From contig OENT01000233.1 of NCBI GenBank assembly GCA_900239685.1, positions 62,001 through 126,000 of the forward strand: a stretch of 64,000 nucleotides of DNA, read 5' to 3'. Origin of the DNA: Rotaria macrura (taxonomy: Eukaryota > Rotifera > Eurotatoria > Philodinida > Philodinidae). The position numbers and the translations under genes were made by a program. The notes beneath the pieces were generated by a model that saw only the letters and a list, made by a program, of their open reading frames with translations, ran no database searches and was not told the origin of the DNA. Shown in pieces: positions 46,743 through 59,096 of this stretch; position 1 is the first letter of the stretch; every line of letters begins with the position of its first letter.

Positions 46743-49700
46743 ATCTATTCTCATTTATATCTATTTGAAACAGTGCTCTCTTTACTTTTGATGCAACGGT
46801 TTTGTTTTGTTCTAAGTTGGAATTTTCTTTCATTGTAAATACATAAGAATATATATATATATATATTGGTATAAGAGAGGTTGTTTTTTTTTTGCATACT
46901 TGTTAACCCAGAGAGTTAAGGATTTTAGTCAATATAAAGAAGAAGAAAAAATATATAAATATATACAGAAACTTGATCTGATTCATGAACTAAAGCAATG
47001 GTGTATTCATTTTGTTTGTGTATATAAATTCATCTTATTTGAATAAAGTAACTGATGTTAACAACAATACTTTAACTATCTATGATGATTATTGATATGT
47101 ATTTGTAAAAAATTAGAAGGTAGAACGAAATCGCAAGGTCAACGAGGACTTTAGGTGACATTTTGTTTTGTTTTTCTTTCGTATTCTGTATCTGATGAGG
47201 ATTAATAATCACTTGGTGATGTGTTAGGTATTTTGCATAAGAAAAATGAACTAAACAAAATGATATCTGAATCTCTATTTTATATATAGAAGCATGATAA
47301 TCATTAACTCGACCAAGGACTTTATCAATCCGAAATGAATTATTTGGAAAAGTTAGCAATGGAATTGTTAATTCTAGCGCTCGATAAATAATAACGATTC
47401 ACTTCTGACGCTTTCTATTCAGAAGAAGGCGTAGGAATGAGTCATATGAGATCACGAATCCGTTAAAGTAGATAAGATTGAACTACTGCTTTAATATTCA
47501 GTTTCGAAATACATTTTTCTATAAATCAAAGTACATTATTGATTTGACTTATGTAAATCATCATCCATTTCATGTAAACATATAGAATCAAGACTATTGT
47601 TGATCTAATTTGTTTTTGTTTTTTAAAGGACTCCCTTTTTTTCTGCATTGGTTGTTCAGCAGTAACGAGTCAGAATGAAACTTGCTTGTCTAGATGTTTG
47701 TACAATACTAGACAGAACTTAGTATAATCTTCGTATAGCTGGATGTGTTTGTAGAGAGAAGACTTCAAAGTCTATTTCAAACATAATGTTGAATGACAAA
47801 TGTATATAAACTTACTCAGATCTAAAATTTCAAACGAGTTGACGACTTGCAACCGAATCGTCTTTTAACTAAAAGCAAATTCCACGTTCCATTTGAAAAA
47901 ACAAATGATGCGTCTCGTTTTGTTTCAATAAACACTATGTGCTTTTACTCGTCACATTGTAATTTACATAGGAATGACTCCGATTTTATTAAGATTTTTT
48001 CATCGATTAGTTATAATGCATCAACATACAGCTTGTTTTAGTATCTAACTTCGGTGAAGTGTCATTTATTCGTATATTGAAAGGAATACATTAACTATCA
48101 TAACCTTCATTCATTTTTTTAGCAACGTAACCTAATAAAACGAAAGAGCACAAAAATTTGCCACCTATCATATCATCAATGATCAAGTTAAGAAGGAAAA
48201 AGCATTCAATACCAATTTAATAAAACTAAACTGGATGACGACTTCAGGATTTCTGGATCAAATCTTGTCCTTACATTAACTTCATTTCAAGTGAATATGC
48301 CAACGAAATCTAAAAATCCTTCAATTGTTCGACACTTCGACTAATATTAAATATAAGTTAATCTGCATGTATAAGATCATCTATCTATTGTGATCATATT
48401 TTATTATTTGTTTTTCAATCTCTCAGAATCTTTTGCATTCTTTTTTTGTTAGCACCCATGTCGTGTGATAAAAAATTTTAAGATGCCATAAATTTTTAAC
48501 GATAGGAACTTGTTTTTGAATTCGTTTAAATCATTCGTTTCACCTCTGGCGATGCTTTGTGTATTAACAACTAAGAATCTATGCATACTCTTGTGAGATA
48601 AAAATTGACTGTTTTTCTTAAATATTGCATACGTTCATGAGAAAAGATGAATTTAAAAGAATTTCATTTGTCAGCCAAGTATAGGTATATGTATTGACAG
48701 GGGTTAAATTAATTTTTGACATGTATCAAATGATATTTCTGACTGTATATTGATATTGATTTATTGAAATAGATTGAATATAGTAGAATGAGAGCATATC
48801 ATATTTTTTACAGATAGCCTCAATCCATTAGAGTTTTGCTAATGTTGCTGAAAATTTTGATAAAATATAACCTACGACAAACTGGAACATTTTCTACATA
48901 ATGCTGTGAAACATTTCTCAAGAATTCTTTTCTACAGACATCAACAATTGTGATTTGATCATATTCCACTATTTCTAATCATCCAATTAACCATCATAAA
49001 AAAATCACGGTGTCACATATTGTAACTTGGATAAGTTCTAAAAGTTAATTTCCATGTTCACCAATTCGAATTACCTTGAAAGAACATTTTCTTCGTTTCC
49101 CGAAATTGCCACCAGCGAAAAATTCTTTTGGTGAAGTTGAAATCAGCGGAAATAGAATAATTCTTCCAAAATACTAATTGAACTACGTCCATGCTAAACA
49201 CATGCTCGAACTTTAATCGCTTATAAGCAGTCGATGATAATTATTGCAATACATACAAGATCGTTATGTTCGAAGAAAAATTACGATGAGAATCCGTGCT
49301 TGAATGTGGCTACGGATCGCTCATATAACTAATGCAACTACAAGAAAGAAAATTTTCGAACAGTTGCTTGAATGTCCACGAACCGGTTAACGTTTCCCGT
49401 TTCCGAACGTATTTTTGCAACTCCTATTACTAGTTCATTTTTCGCATTGAACAAGTTTTAATGTAATTGTTAGATATCACCTGATTGCGGCATAACGTGT
49501 TTCACATTATAACATATATATCACACTAAGCATACGAATGAAAGAGAAGTTTCGCATTGGCCATTATCTAATAAATGATAAAATTCAGATGTGGGTGCTT
49601 GCGTGAGCGTCTGTGTGTGGGATTGAACATGGATGTGATGGTGTGTTTTTCTGCTGATCACTCACAGCTGACCTACACACGCATCCACTCCTCGTTTGAC

Positions 49701-52700
49701 AATACCGTGTGCTAACGGTAATTGGTTGCCATGAGCACAGTAAATCTAGAAGAAAAAGAAAAAAAAATTGTCAATTTGATGATCAATATCGTTTAGATTC
49801 TTCTAACAGCGATTTCTCACATGGCGTTCTTGAACACATCAGATTTAATATTATTCTTCATCAATGAGATTGCTTGTTCCACTTCTTTCACTCGGCAATC
49901 TTATAGCATCATTTTTATGACAAACTGACATGAAACAAAAAAATAGATATCCTAATTTTTCATAGTGCAAATTTGTCAGGTCAATCAATAGTCTACGATT
50001 GCAATCATCTTAAAGTTTTTCTGTCACTCTTGCCGATTACTTCGTCTACATATTCTGCTTGCTTGTTTTTCTAGCTGAAAAATAGCATTGTTTTATTGAA
50101 TGACAAACTGATTTCCATTTAATATGAATTCTAGAGGGGTTTATTTCAATGTCAATCATTTTAAGCTAATCCCATCTTGAAAAATGTACTTGGCACATGA
50201 GATTTTTATTTTTCAAAGATTTTCGTCGAAGTCGATTTGAAATTTCTCTGCAATATATTTTTTGTGCGAAATCTTCAAATTACTCATTTTCCCTTTCATT
50301 AAAAAAAAACATCACAATTTATATATGAATTGGCTGATCAAGATGAAAGAATGAAAACAGCGAGTAGTACGTTCAAAATACGAGAGAACAGCATAACCCG
50401 TAAGTATTCTCGAAGGAAATAGTGAAATCGCATTTTCTCTGTCCGAATGAACGGCGAATCGAAACCAAATAAAGACTTTCCTATCTATATGTTTCAATTA
50501 TTGCCACAAGTGGGAACTGTCAGTGACTCTCAAGTATTGAACAATGTAAAGCTTGAAAGAAAGTTAACAAGCATGAAAAACACCTGCCGACTCATCACAT
50601 TTTGGACATATTGTTTCATCCACGTATTGATACACATGCATCCGGCAAATGAATAACATTCAAACATATCATAGATATCAACATCACTTTTTCTTATCCA
50701 TTGCTTCCGCAATAGAATGGTTATAGATATATTGAAACTTTTACTTTCATGCATCGAAATCAGTGGAAAATCTTGTAACGCTGTGCATCTGTATTGTTCC
50801 TATAGATTATCATCAACATAAAAACGACAGTTTTCATGATGAATCCTAACCAGAAATGCAAAGTTATATACTTAAATTTCAAATTAATGTCGGTGTCTCA
50901 TTAAGACCAATTCTTTTCTCCTTCGATTAGAGAAGATGTTTTATTTGATGGATGGCTTCAATGGAAATGTTTTTCTTCTTCTAAAATATTAGATATAATA
51001 CTTGAACTAGTTTCAAAAAGATTGCAGTTTGTGATGTTTAATTTTTATTCATCAAGTCTTTAGAAATCGCCATCTATTGTGACATGCTCCATGTCTATCT
51101 GTTCTATGTTTTCGATTACTATCTCTTTTTCTTCTCCGATCATTTGAACAGACAACATGAAATCGAAAATCACCCAACTACTAGTGATTGCCTTCATAGT
51201 ATCCTTTTTATCTATCGGCATGCATCGACTTACAAAAAAAATAGCCAGTTATCGTGTCACCTTCTCTTTGTCCGTCCAACGTGATTCTGAATTCAAGACA
51301 CGTAGTACTTTTACTGTGCTATGCCAGCTATGTTAAAGAAAACGAAATATTTAATAGCAAATATCTTTAGGTACGATGCTAATTCATAGAAATGTATTCA
51401 ATTATACTCTCGAAGTTTTATCATAACACTATATTTTACTTTAACAATGTTCAATACGACCACACAACACAGACAACAGCATTGTAATCGTTCTTGTACT
51501 GTGAAAAATTCTAAATAACGAAATAAATTCGATTTTTTTTAAATTCATTTTGTTTACACTTTGACTATGATTAAGTGAACGTGTAGTTTTAAAGTGATAT
51601 TCGATTACTAGACATATGGATTTCTCGTGGATCATATGAAAAGCACTATTTGGATCTGTTCAAAATGCAAGTAACTTTGGTCACATTTATTAAAGGCGGT
51701 GTACAGGTGTCCATCTCGATACAAAATCATTCAAGAACTAACACGTCAAATTATGATCCTACCAAATCATTCTACAATCAGATAGAACACTACACAGCAG
51801 CTATGGCGAGCAAGGTAAAATTGGTCAGTCAATGATGGAGCCATAACTACAAAAGAAAGACATCCAGGAGACATGAGTTTAAGCCTGTTCATTTTTGTAA
51901 GTCAAAGTGAGTGCCTAACTAACTACGGCGTCAATCACTTTAAAAAGTCCCTGCCTTCATAAAAAAACAATAGTCAACACGATAAGCCATCATATTGTGA
52001 AGTAACAAAATAGAGAGCTTCACGAGTGAAGGTTATGAATTGGTGCGCGTGAGCACTAGCAAAGCAAGAAATACTACCATAAGATACTATGAACTCACAT
52101 TATTCGTTACAGTCAAAAACAAATCACTGATACTCATACATTTCTTTTCTCATGTAAAAACGTTCCTACTTATCCAAAATGGACAAGGTATGATTTAGCC
52201 AATTGCGTGCACGTACTCTACTTATAATATGTTTACAAGTAAAACATTTAAAGTGATACCATCGAAAATCTTCTACCGAAGCATCCAATTTAGACGACTT
52301 CTACAAAATGTGCACACAACTAATGCATAACTCAAAGCTTGCTCTAAAAGTCTACATTTATCAGCCAAAAACTTGATCACTACATTCGACCGTGAAAATA
52401 AACAAGACCGTGTTTAGTTCATGTATATGATAAATTAGTCTCAATCGAAAGACAAACATTGCGCACATTTTGTAAGAATATGTTTTAGTTTGATAGATGC
52501 TAGAGATGCGAAAAAAAATTGTATCGAAGCCATGAACACCGCCTCACGTTAGAAGTTAAATTAATCCGTGCCTACTTTCTCTATATAAAACATTATTTAC
52601 GACATTGTTTGCACATGACTTTGAAAACATACGGTATCGAAAGCGTCTCATAGTTCTAGATGTTGCTATCGTACTCAAGGACCGTACAACCATTAATGAG

Positions 52701-53009
52701 TATTCAGTTCATCGAAGTCTTGGAGAATTTTAAAAATTCAATTTTCTTTTGTGGAGAACACATTAAAGATTCATTTTCAATTAATTCATTCCGATGAATT
52801 CGTAAAAAGCGAAGAGAAAAAGAGAAATCCTTTCAATACGATGGTGGTTAATTGGTTTATATAGGCTCATTACAATTATCTGTCCCCTTACAGAACACTT
52901 GTCTGATTAATCATGATTAAATAATAGGATGATCTTTTCGAAGTGAAATTAGTCTTTCCATATACTTAAAGCGAAGTTGTGCGAGAGAAACATTCATTTC
53001 CATCCTGAG
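46743..53009. other. 6.3-kb gene-poor region
   Basis: No convincing gene on either strand; frames at 47847, 50312, 50447, 51084, 51441 and 51650 are short and unassigned. A G/T-rich run at about 49593-49650 is followed by a C/A-rich run at about 49660-49700, similar in layout to the patch at 19.8 kb. (TA)n occurs at about 46850-46866. It lies upstream of the homeobox locus, so regulatory elements are plausible but none can be identified by eye. Confidence 0.45.
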
Positions 53010-53576
53010 ATGCCTCGAACACAACATGCGCGTAAACGTCTCTCATCATCTTCTTTTATCAAATTCGTTGCTCGACTTCAACGAACATTTTCATCAAAAA
53101 ATCTGATGTCATCAACTCCTGTTGTTCAACAGCAGCAGCAGCAACAACAAGTACAACAACTATCTCGTCAAACATATTCATCTCATGTAAGTAACTTGTA
53201 TAATAAAGAAAAATGTTGTTGGAAACGATTCATTTTGTAGCTTCCTTCATTCCCATCTCTCTCACATTCGAACTATCCACGATGTCGTTTATCACAAATA
53301 CTTTATGATCCAACGAGACAAGTTGAATATTTAAGTGAAATTGAAGAGAAAACTGATTCTTCAACAACTGAACGATCACTTTCTATTGATGATAATGATT
53401 CCTGTTATGATTCAATGAGTGATAATCGTAATGATCGATTTAATTTATCTCAAATGAATGTTAGCATGAATGAAACATCTAGTAATCATCGTCGAACAAT
53501 GCAACTTAAATTACCTAATTCGTTAGATACAGCTCGTTTTCATTCAACAGCTATCAATGATATGGGAAACTTTTGA
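53010..53576 (+). CDS. Unrecognised small Ser/Gln-rich protein
   Basis: Exons 53010-53186 and 53241-53576 (54-bp GT-AG intron, phase 0) encode 170 aa. The N-terminus is basic (RTQHARKRLSSSSFIKFVAR) and is followed by a poly-Gln run (about residues 40-47). The second exon has CRLSQILYDPTRQVEYLSEI, then an acidic Ser/Asp/Asn-rich stretch ending NDMGNF. No signal peptide, membrane segment or known domain. The intron is well formed and the frame stays open across it for 513 nt, which supports a real gene. It sits 2 kb upstream of the homeobox exon and might conceivably be a 5' exon set of it, but it has its own stop and lacks a hexapeptide. Confidence 0.55.
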
Positions 53577-54962
53577 TTTGCTTAGAAATATAGTCGTTTT
53601 TTTTTTGTATTGTCTATTTATTCATAATAAATTATTCTTGATCCTAAGGATCAGATGTCTAGAGTAGATGAAACTGAATCTTTTGATTATATCATACTTT
53701 AAACAACGTTTCTCTATTTGAAATGGTACATTATGAAATAGGTGAGCTGATTCAAAAAGAAAAGGGCACGTTACGAACATTAGTGGTTTGTACTAGGTGA
53801 AAAGAAATCGTTTGATAATCTTGTAGCTTGAATGGATCGACACGTTTGGGTTTTGTTATGAGACGAAAATTTAATTGAAACTAGAAGTTTCGGTGTCAAC
53901 TTCATGTTTGACTGGGTATATGAATTATTTTATATAAACACGAGCGTAAACACGTTCGATTGAACTAGTCGGAGGAACAGTCTGTGACAATGACAATAGA
54001 TTTATATTATATGTATTTAGTTATATCATAACAGTTGTTCTAAATTCGTTGAATAGAACAGATTTTTTTTTGATCTTGAGTACTTCATATTGAAATAGGC
54101 GAATGTTCATGTTATAGAACCACCAAATGTGCTTGCAAGGGTAGTAGGCAGTATATACTTTGCTCTAACATGCTATCTCAAAACAAAAGAAAACTAATCA
54201 TAACTATGATAGGAACCAAGTACTTCGTTGGATGAAGCATGATAAGAACTATTAATAGACTTTTAAAGATGGTCTTTATTACAACTTCACATGAACTATC
54301 AAGACTAACTTCCTATCATCATCTTATTCCTTTGTATTCGAGTTGAGCAATGCTGACATTGATGAACGGTCGAATTACTTTTGAGACACTAACGATTGAC
54401 CACTGTTTTTGTCATTAGTAATTTATTTTTAAATACATATGAAATAGATTACTAGTCATTGATGTCTCTCTAAATCTAATGTAGTAAAATTCGAAGTTGA
54501 GTACTGCTAGAAAATGGGATACTGATTAATTTTCATAATGAGTTTTTATATAAGATGACTAAAATTTTTCAAAACAAAGTTTTTTTTAATTACAAGACTT
54601 ATCTTTTCAACACACAGTTTAGAACTTTCTTGCATGAAAACCACACTCTGATGTCATGTTCTTGAAATATTACTTTTATCATGTCCCATTTGATATTAGA
54701 ACATAATTCATCCTAAAAAAATATCTAATATTTACATTTCATTACATGTTTCTCCTACTAATTACTTTTTCCTCCCAGTTCTTCTGTCTAAACTAATGAA
54801 CAAAGGAAAATAAAGCCGAACGAGACATAGTTTTTATACTTTTCTTTTCATGTATTATTGATCAGTATACGTCATGAAAAAGGTTAACTTGAAATCAATC
54901 AACGAACAGTAGTATCAATTCTACTATGATTACATTAACAGATCATCGACAAAGTAGTTTCT

Positions 54963-54996
<34 letters not shown>

Positions 54997-55428
54997 CGAA
55001 TGATCATTATTCATTGAGTAAAGAACCATACTGAACGACATAGTACGATAGGGAAAATGGAAGATTCACATCACTAATATTCAAGTGCATTTGAGTGTAC
55101 AAACTAGAACAATCAAAGATGTTTCTGTGTTTTTTTCTTCACATTTATATGCAACTACCCATATAAAAGAGACAAAGACCTATTTCAATGAATCAAATAA
55201 AGTATATATACATTTTGTTCGCTCTATCGTACTATTGCTGGCCATGCAGTAGATCGATCATATTTCTTGGGTGCCCATGTGGTGAGAGTTTCATGTTAGA
55301 TCTACAGAAAGATCGAATGGGATAAGCAGGAACTCATAAGTAGGATAAGAACAAAAGATCATATCCTATTATCTATGAATAATAAAAATTTCAGCTGAAT
55401 AATCATATCATTTCAAGATGACAGTGAA
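53577..55428. other. Region upstream of the homeobox locus
   Basis: 1.9 kb without a recognised gene. Contains (GA)n at about 54966-54993. I searched for a Hox hexapeptide exon (x-P-W-M) and found only a weak RWMK-encoding spot near 54231 with no supporting frame. Confidence 0.45.
54966..54993. repeat. (GA)n microsatellite
   Basis: Fourteen GA units; a possible GAGA-type element 0.7 kb upstream of the homeobox exon. Confidence 0.9.
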
Positions 55429-55658
55429 ATGACAACAACACATTTGACGGTTGATGTTTCAATATATACTGAGAATGTTATGATCAAATCACCTGAGACT
55501 ACTTTGAAAAAAATGTCGACAACAAAAATAAAACAACGAAGCAATAACTGTTATAACACCATCAGGTTAATAATCTTTTCATATAATGATAAATTTTTAT
55601 GCTTCACGTACTACAATAATAAATTGACGTGTGTTGTTTTGCTTTTAATTATATATAG

Positions 55659-56658
55659 ATAATTCACATTTACTAAGACGTATTCGCACAGCGTATACAC
55701 ATGAACAGTTATTTGAATTAGAAAAAGAATTTCATCGTTCGAAATATTTATGTCGATCAACACGTGTTGAAATAGCACCAACGCTTGTTTTAACTGAAAG
55801 ACAAGTCAGAGTAAATTAATCGAATTATTTTTCCTTACGTTTGAATCTAGTTTCTGATAGGTTTGGTTTCAAAATCGGTATGTTGAAAAGACTTAGAAAT
55901 TTCGTGAAAATTTATTAGGTTTCTTTTCATATAAAAAGTTGAATGAAATATAAAAGACAGACAACGTTAGAAGATATGAGCTTAGAAGAAAATTTTGAAA
56001 TGAATGATAGTTTTATGAATGAATATTTTCAACAAAACGAAACAAAATGTTCATCACATACATGCTGTGACAATGAGAAAAATAATCGATGGTTGATTAA
56101 TCAAATAGATGTAGATTCATCCAAAACATTGGAAAAAGTAACTGAGATTGGTATTTAAAGATTAACTAAGTTGCTTTCCGTCGAATTTACTAGCATCATT
56201 CGACAACAGATGAAAGTCTAAACGAAACAAATGATTCAAATGAAATTTTTCTATTTTTTCCGGAACGAAAATTTTCACCGAATGTTTCTCCTTCAAAACT
56301 TTATAAAATCAAACATTTTTCACTAACGACTATGATTACAGATGGACGAAGAGAAGAAATATATACGATGACTTCACCGCAATCCAGAACAACAACAACA
56401 ACAACAGCTGCGCAGCGTAATTTCAATGTTCATGCATCATGTTCGTTGGTAAAATATACAAATTCATTTCAGTTCGTCCAACAACGATTCTATCAAAAAC
56501 AACATATGATAGCAAATATATCTTCAAACAAATATGTTCATAACTATCAATTACCAAAATTAAACGATCACTATTACAATTATGTTGTTTCAAAGCAAGA
56601 ACATATTGCCTGTCATCATCATCAACAACAAAGAGAATCGATTTATTATCAACAGTAG
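55659..56658 (+). pseudogene. Hox2-like homeobox gene with an in-frame stop in the homeodomain
   Basis: Exon 55659-55810 encodes [20 protein letters not shown]...[24 protein letters not shown] 17-nt exon (55861-55877) gives VWFQN plus two bases. Exon 55939-56137 gives MKYKRQTTLED and on, and exon 56194-56658 ends in a His/Gln-rich tail. KYLCR..RVEIA..L.LTERQV and MKYKRQT are closest to the Hox2/proboscipedia class of DNA-binding regulators. With the only usable acceptor (AAAAAG at 55938) the junction reads CGT TGA ATG: Arg53 of the homeodomain is a stop (55940-55942). The 5' side also fails. The frame at 55429-55565 ends with a good donor (CAG|GTTAAT), but its phase does not join the homeobox exon. 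Yet about 660 nt downstream stay open. It is either a recent pseudogene, an unusual splice or a sequencing error. Confidence 0.6.
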
Positions 56659-57603
56659 TATTCAAATATAATTATGGAATATAATCATTTACCAACATTT
56701 TCGCACCATTACGATACCTAGTATGATCTTTTGATAGCCCATTCTTCACTAAATAACAATAATAACACATCAGAGTATGCGCAGCATAACTTATAAACAT
56801 TCATCATATCGTATCATTTTGAATATTTCTATTTTATTTTTGAGATAATAAAATACTAAATAGTTAGATTTTAAGCTGAATTAGTTTACAACTTAAGATT
56901 TCTATAAATCTACAACAGAGACTGAAAACAAATCGAATGGAAAATTTTCTATTCGTTTCGGTCTCTGATCTACACGTCATGTGCATCAGTTCGAAATCTT
57001 CAAAACTGGACTGAATCGAAATGTCGTCGGAAGGATAGGAGATATTCTTGTCTCTAACATTGAAGATTCGATGTCTAGCGCACTCTACACATTTCTCTGA
57101 TAAAAAACAAACATATATTTTCTGCTAGATTTTTGAACTCGAATCTGACTGACAAAATCTTCACAACTGCATCTATGCTCGAAACCAATTTAATAAGATC
57201 TACGGATAGTTGATGATGCGAATTGCAATATTCTCTGATTCGAGCAAGTGAAGCAAACATCATCTAAAAGTTTTCATCATGAATAATATGATTATTCATG
57301 GTTTGTTTGGTGCTTAAAATTAAAAATGTAATGATAGACGAACTCAAATTTAGCTATAACGCTTCAGGTCTGGCAATATATCTCAACCAATTCTATCCAG
57401 TGAACACAATTTGAGACTACCAATTGAACATATGCTAGATAGAAAACAAGATGCTCCCGTACACTATACATAAAATATGTGTATATGTATGCTAGTGACA
57501 ATCGATAACGATTGGTTCTAACTACATATAGTAATGACTCATCGGTTAGGTACAAAGTTGTTCTGTCAGTTAAACGTATAACTCCATTCTTGTCGTCACA
57601 TAA
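56659..57603. other. Intergenic region before FBXO22
   Basis: 0.9 kb with no recognised gene. Short minus-strand frames at 57075 and 57364 are unassigned. Confidence 0.5.
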
Positions 57604-58945
57604 ATGGATGAATGTGCTTCTGAGGAAGATGACAAGGTCGAATCTTGTATATCATTATTACCACACGAGCTCTTTACAACAATTTATGACATAACACGAG
57701 CGATATTTCGTCATTTACCAATTCGTTCAGTTGATTCATGTTCACTAGTTTGTCAATCATGGGCAAACATAGCTCATCAAACTAAATCTCATCGTCATAC
57801 GATACATACTTTAACGTATCCATCAAATCCATTATCACCAACAACAACATGTTCAAATCTTTTACATGATTTCGATGACTATATATCTTCGTATATAAAT
57901 AGTAGTCTTTGGTCAATACCAACACTTGCATTAGTCGTATCAACGAATATTTTAGCAAGTAAAGGTTTTTATTCTTCGCCTGGTTCTCCACCGCCGATGA
58001 AACATCCACGAAGCACTCATTCAGAAACAGGAAGTTTAACACGAATCACTGAACGTTTCGATATATCACAAGCACTCACAAGACATTTAAATAAATCATG
58101 TAAAGTTCTAATGATAGCCGCCGATGGAATTATTTCTTCCACAGAGAATAATCAATCGAATGAAATAGAATCAGGTACAAAAACGAATGACTTAATTTTC
58201 ATTAAATCAATAAATAAAATTTCTTTCCTCACTTCATTTAGATGATGCCATCGGCATTTTATTTCTTCCAAATTTTCCTCCCGATATTCTTGGTATATAT
58301 CCATTTGAAATTCCATCGAGTGCACAAATATCATCGGATATGTCACGCTCGGAATTACATCGTTTTCTTGGTTCCGTACCGGAAGATGCACAAATACGAT
58401 GTGTTATTTTTTTTTTCGTACAACGTCAATCCTATGCTGTTGATTGTATTAAAAAATTACTTGAATATTATTCGTCACAAATAGCTATCATTGGAGGATT
58501 TGTTGACAAGATCAATTATGACGATAGACAAATACATACAACACGAACAGCTTATGATGCATGTGGCATAGTTATAACAGGTGATAAAAAGCGTTTACAT
58601 ATTGGAGAAGTCTTATTAGAAAATCATATTCGTACACGTGAACAAATACGAGATAAACTAAAAGAATTGAAATATATAGATAATAATCAATGTTTATCAT
58701 TTGCTATACAAATAAGTTGTATTGCACGTGGTTCAAATTATTATAACGACGAGCAAAATGTTGAATGTTCTGAATTTCGAAAATTATTTCCTAATACGCC
58801 ATTAATTGGTGTTTTTTGTAATGGTGAACTTGGTTATGATTACGTACCTGATTACAATCAAACATTGACAAAGAAACAGACGGGAAAAAATTTATTTCGC
58901 GGTTATTCAACTGTGTTTTCATTAATCTCATTGCATAGAATATGA
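57604..58945 (+). CDS. FBXO22: F-box protein FBXO22
   Basis: Exons 57604-58174 and 58242-58945 give 424 aa (human 403). It is the substrate receptor of an SCF ubiquitin ligase; in vertebrates it targets histone demethylases and other nuclear proteins. The F-box is at residues 20-60 (AIFRHLPIRSVDSCSLVCQSW). The rest is the FIST-like region: IGILFLPNFPPDILGIYPFE, IAIIGGFVDKI, CIARGSNYYN, ECSEFRKLFPNTPLIGVFCN and GELGYD. These match the vertebrate C-terminus ([29 protein letters not shown]). It ends LFRGYSTVFSLISLHRI as the family does. The first gene of a close pair with golgin-45. Confidence 0.93.
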
Positions 58946-58987
58946 ACAGTATTTTGAAATAAGATGAATTTACATGATTTCAGCGAT

Positions 58988-59012
58988 GTTTTGTTTTGTT
59001 TTGTTTTGTTTT
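58988..59012. repeat. (TTTTG)n tandem repeat
   Basis: About five units of TTTTG in the FBXO22 3' flank, followed within 25 bp by AATAAAATAAAA, a likely polyadenylation signal. Confidence 0.85.
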
Positions 59013-59077
59013 CAAATGTATATTAGCAATAAAATAAAATTAATCTCGTTTTTTTTGTTTGTATATCTTGGTTTCTT

Positions 59078-59096
59078 TCGTTTAATTTATAAATAG
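59078..59096 (+). promoter_or_regulatory. Putative trans-splice acceptor abutting the golgin-45 start
   Basis: T-rich sequence ending ATAAATAG is immediately followed by the ATG at 59097, 151 bp after the FBXO22 stop. Confidence 0.5.

Noticed and set aside
54225-54260. Possible Hox hexapeptide (RWMK) near 54231
   Set aside because: No proline before Trp, the frame is short, and no splice donor in the right phase follows.
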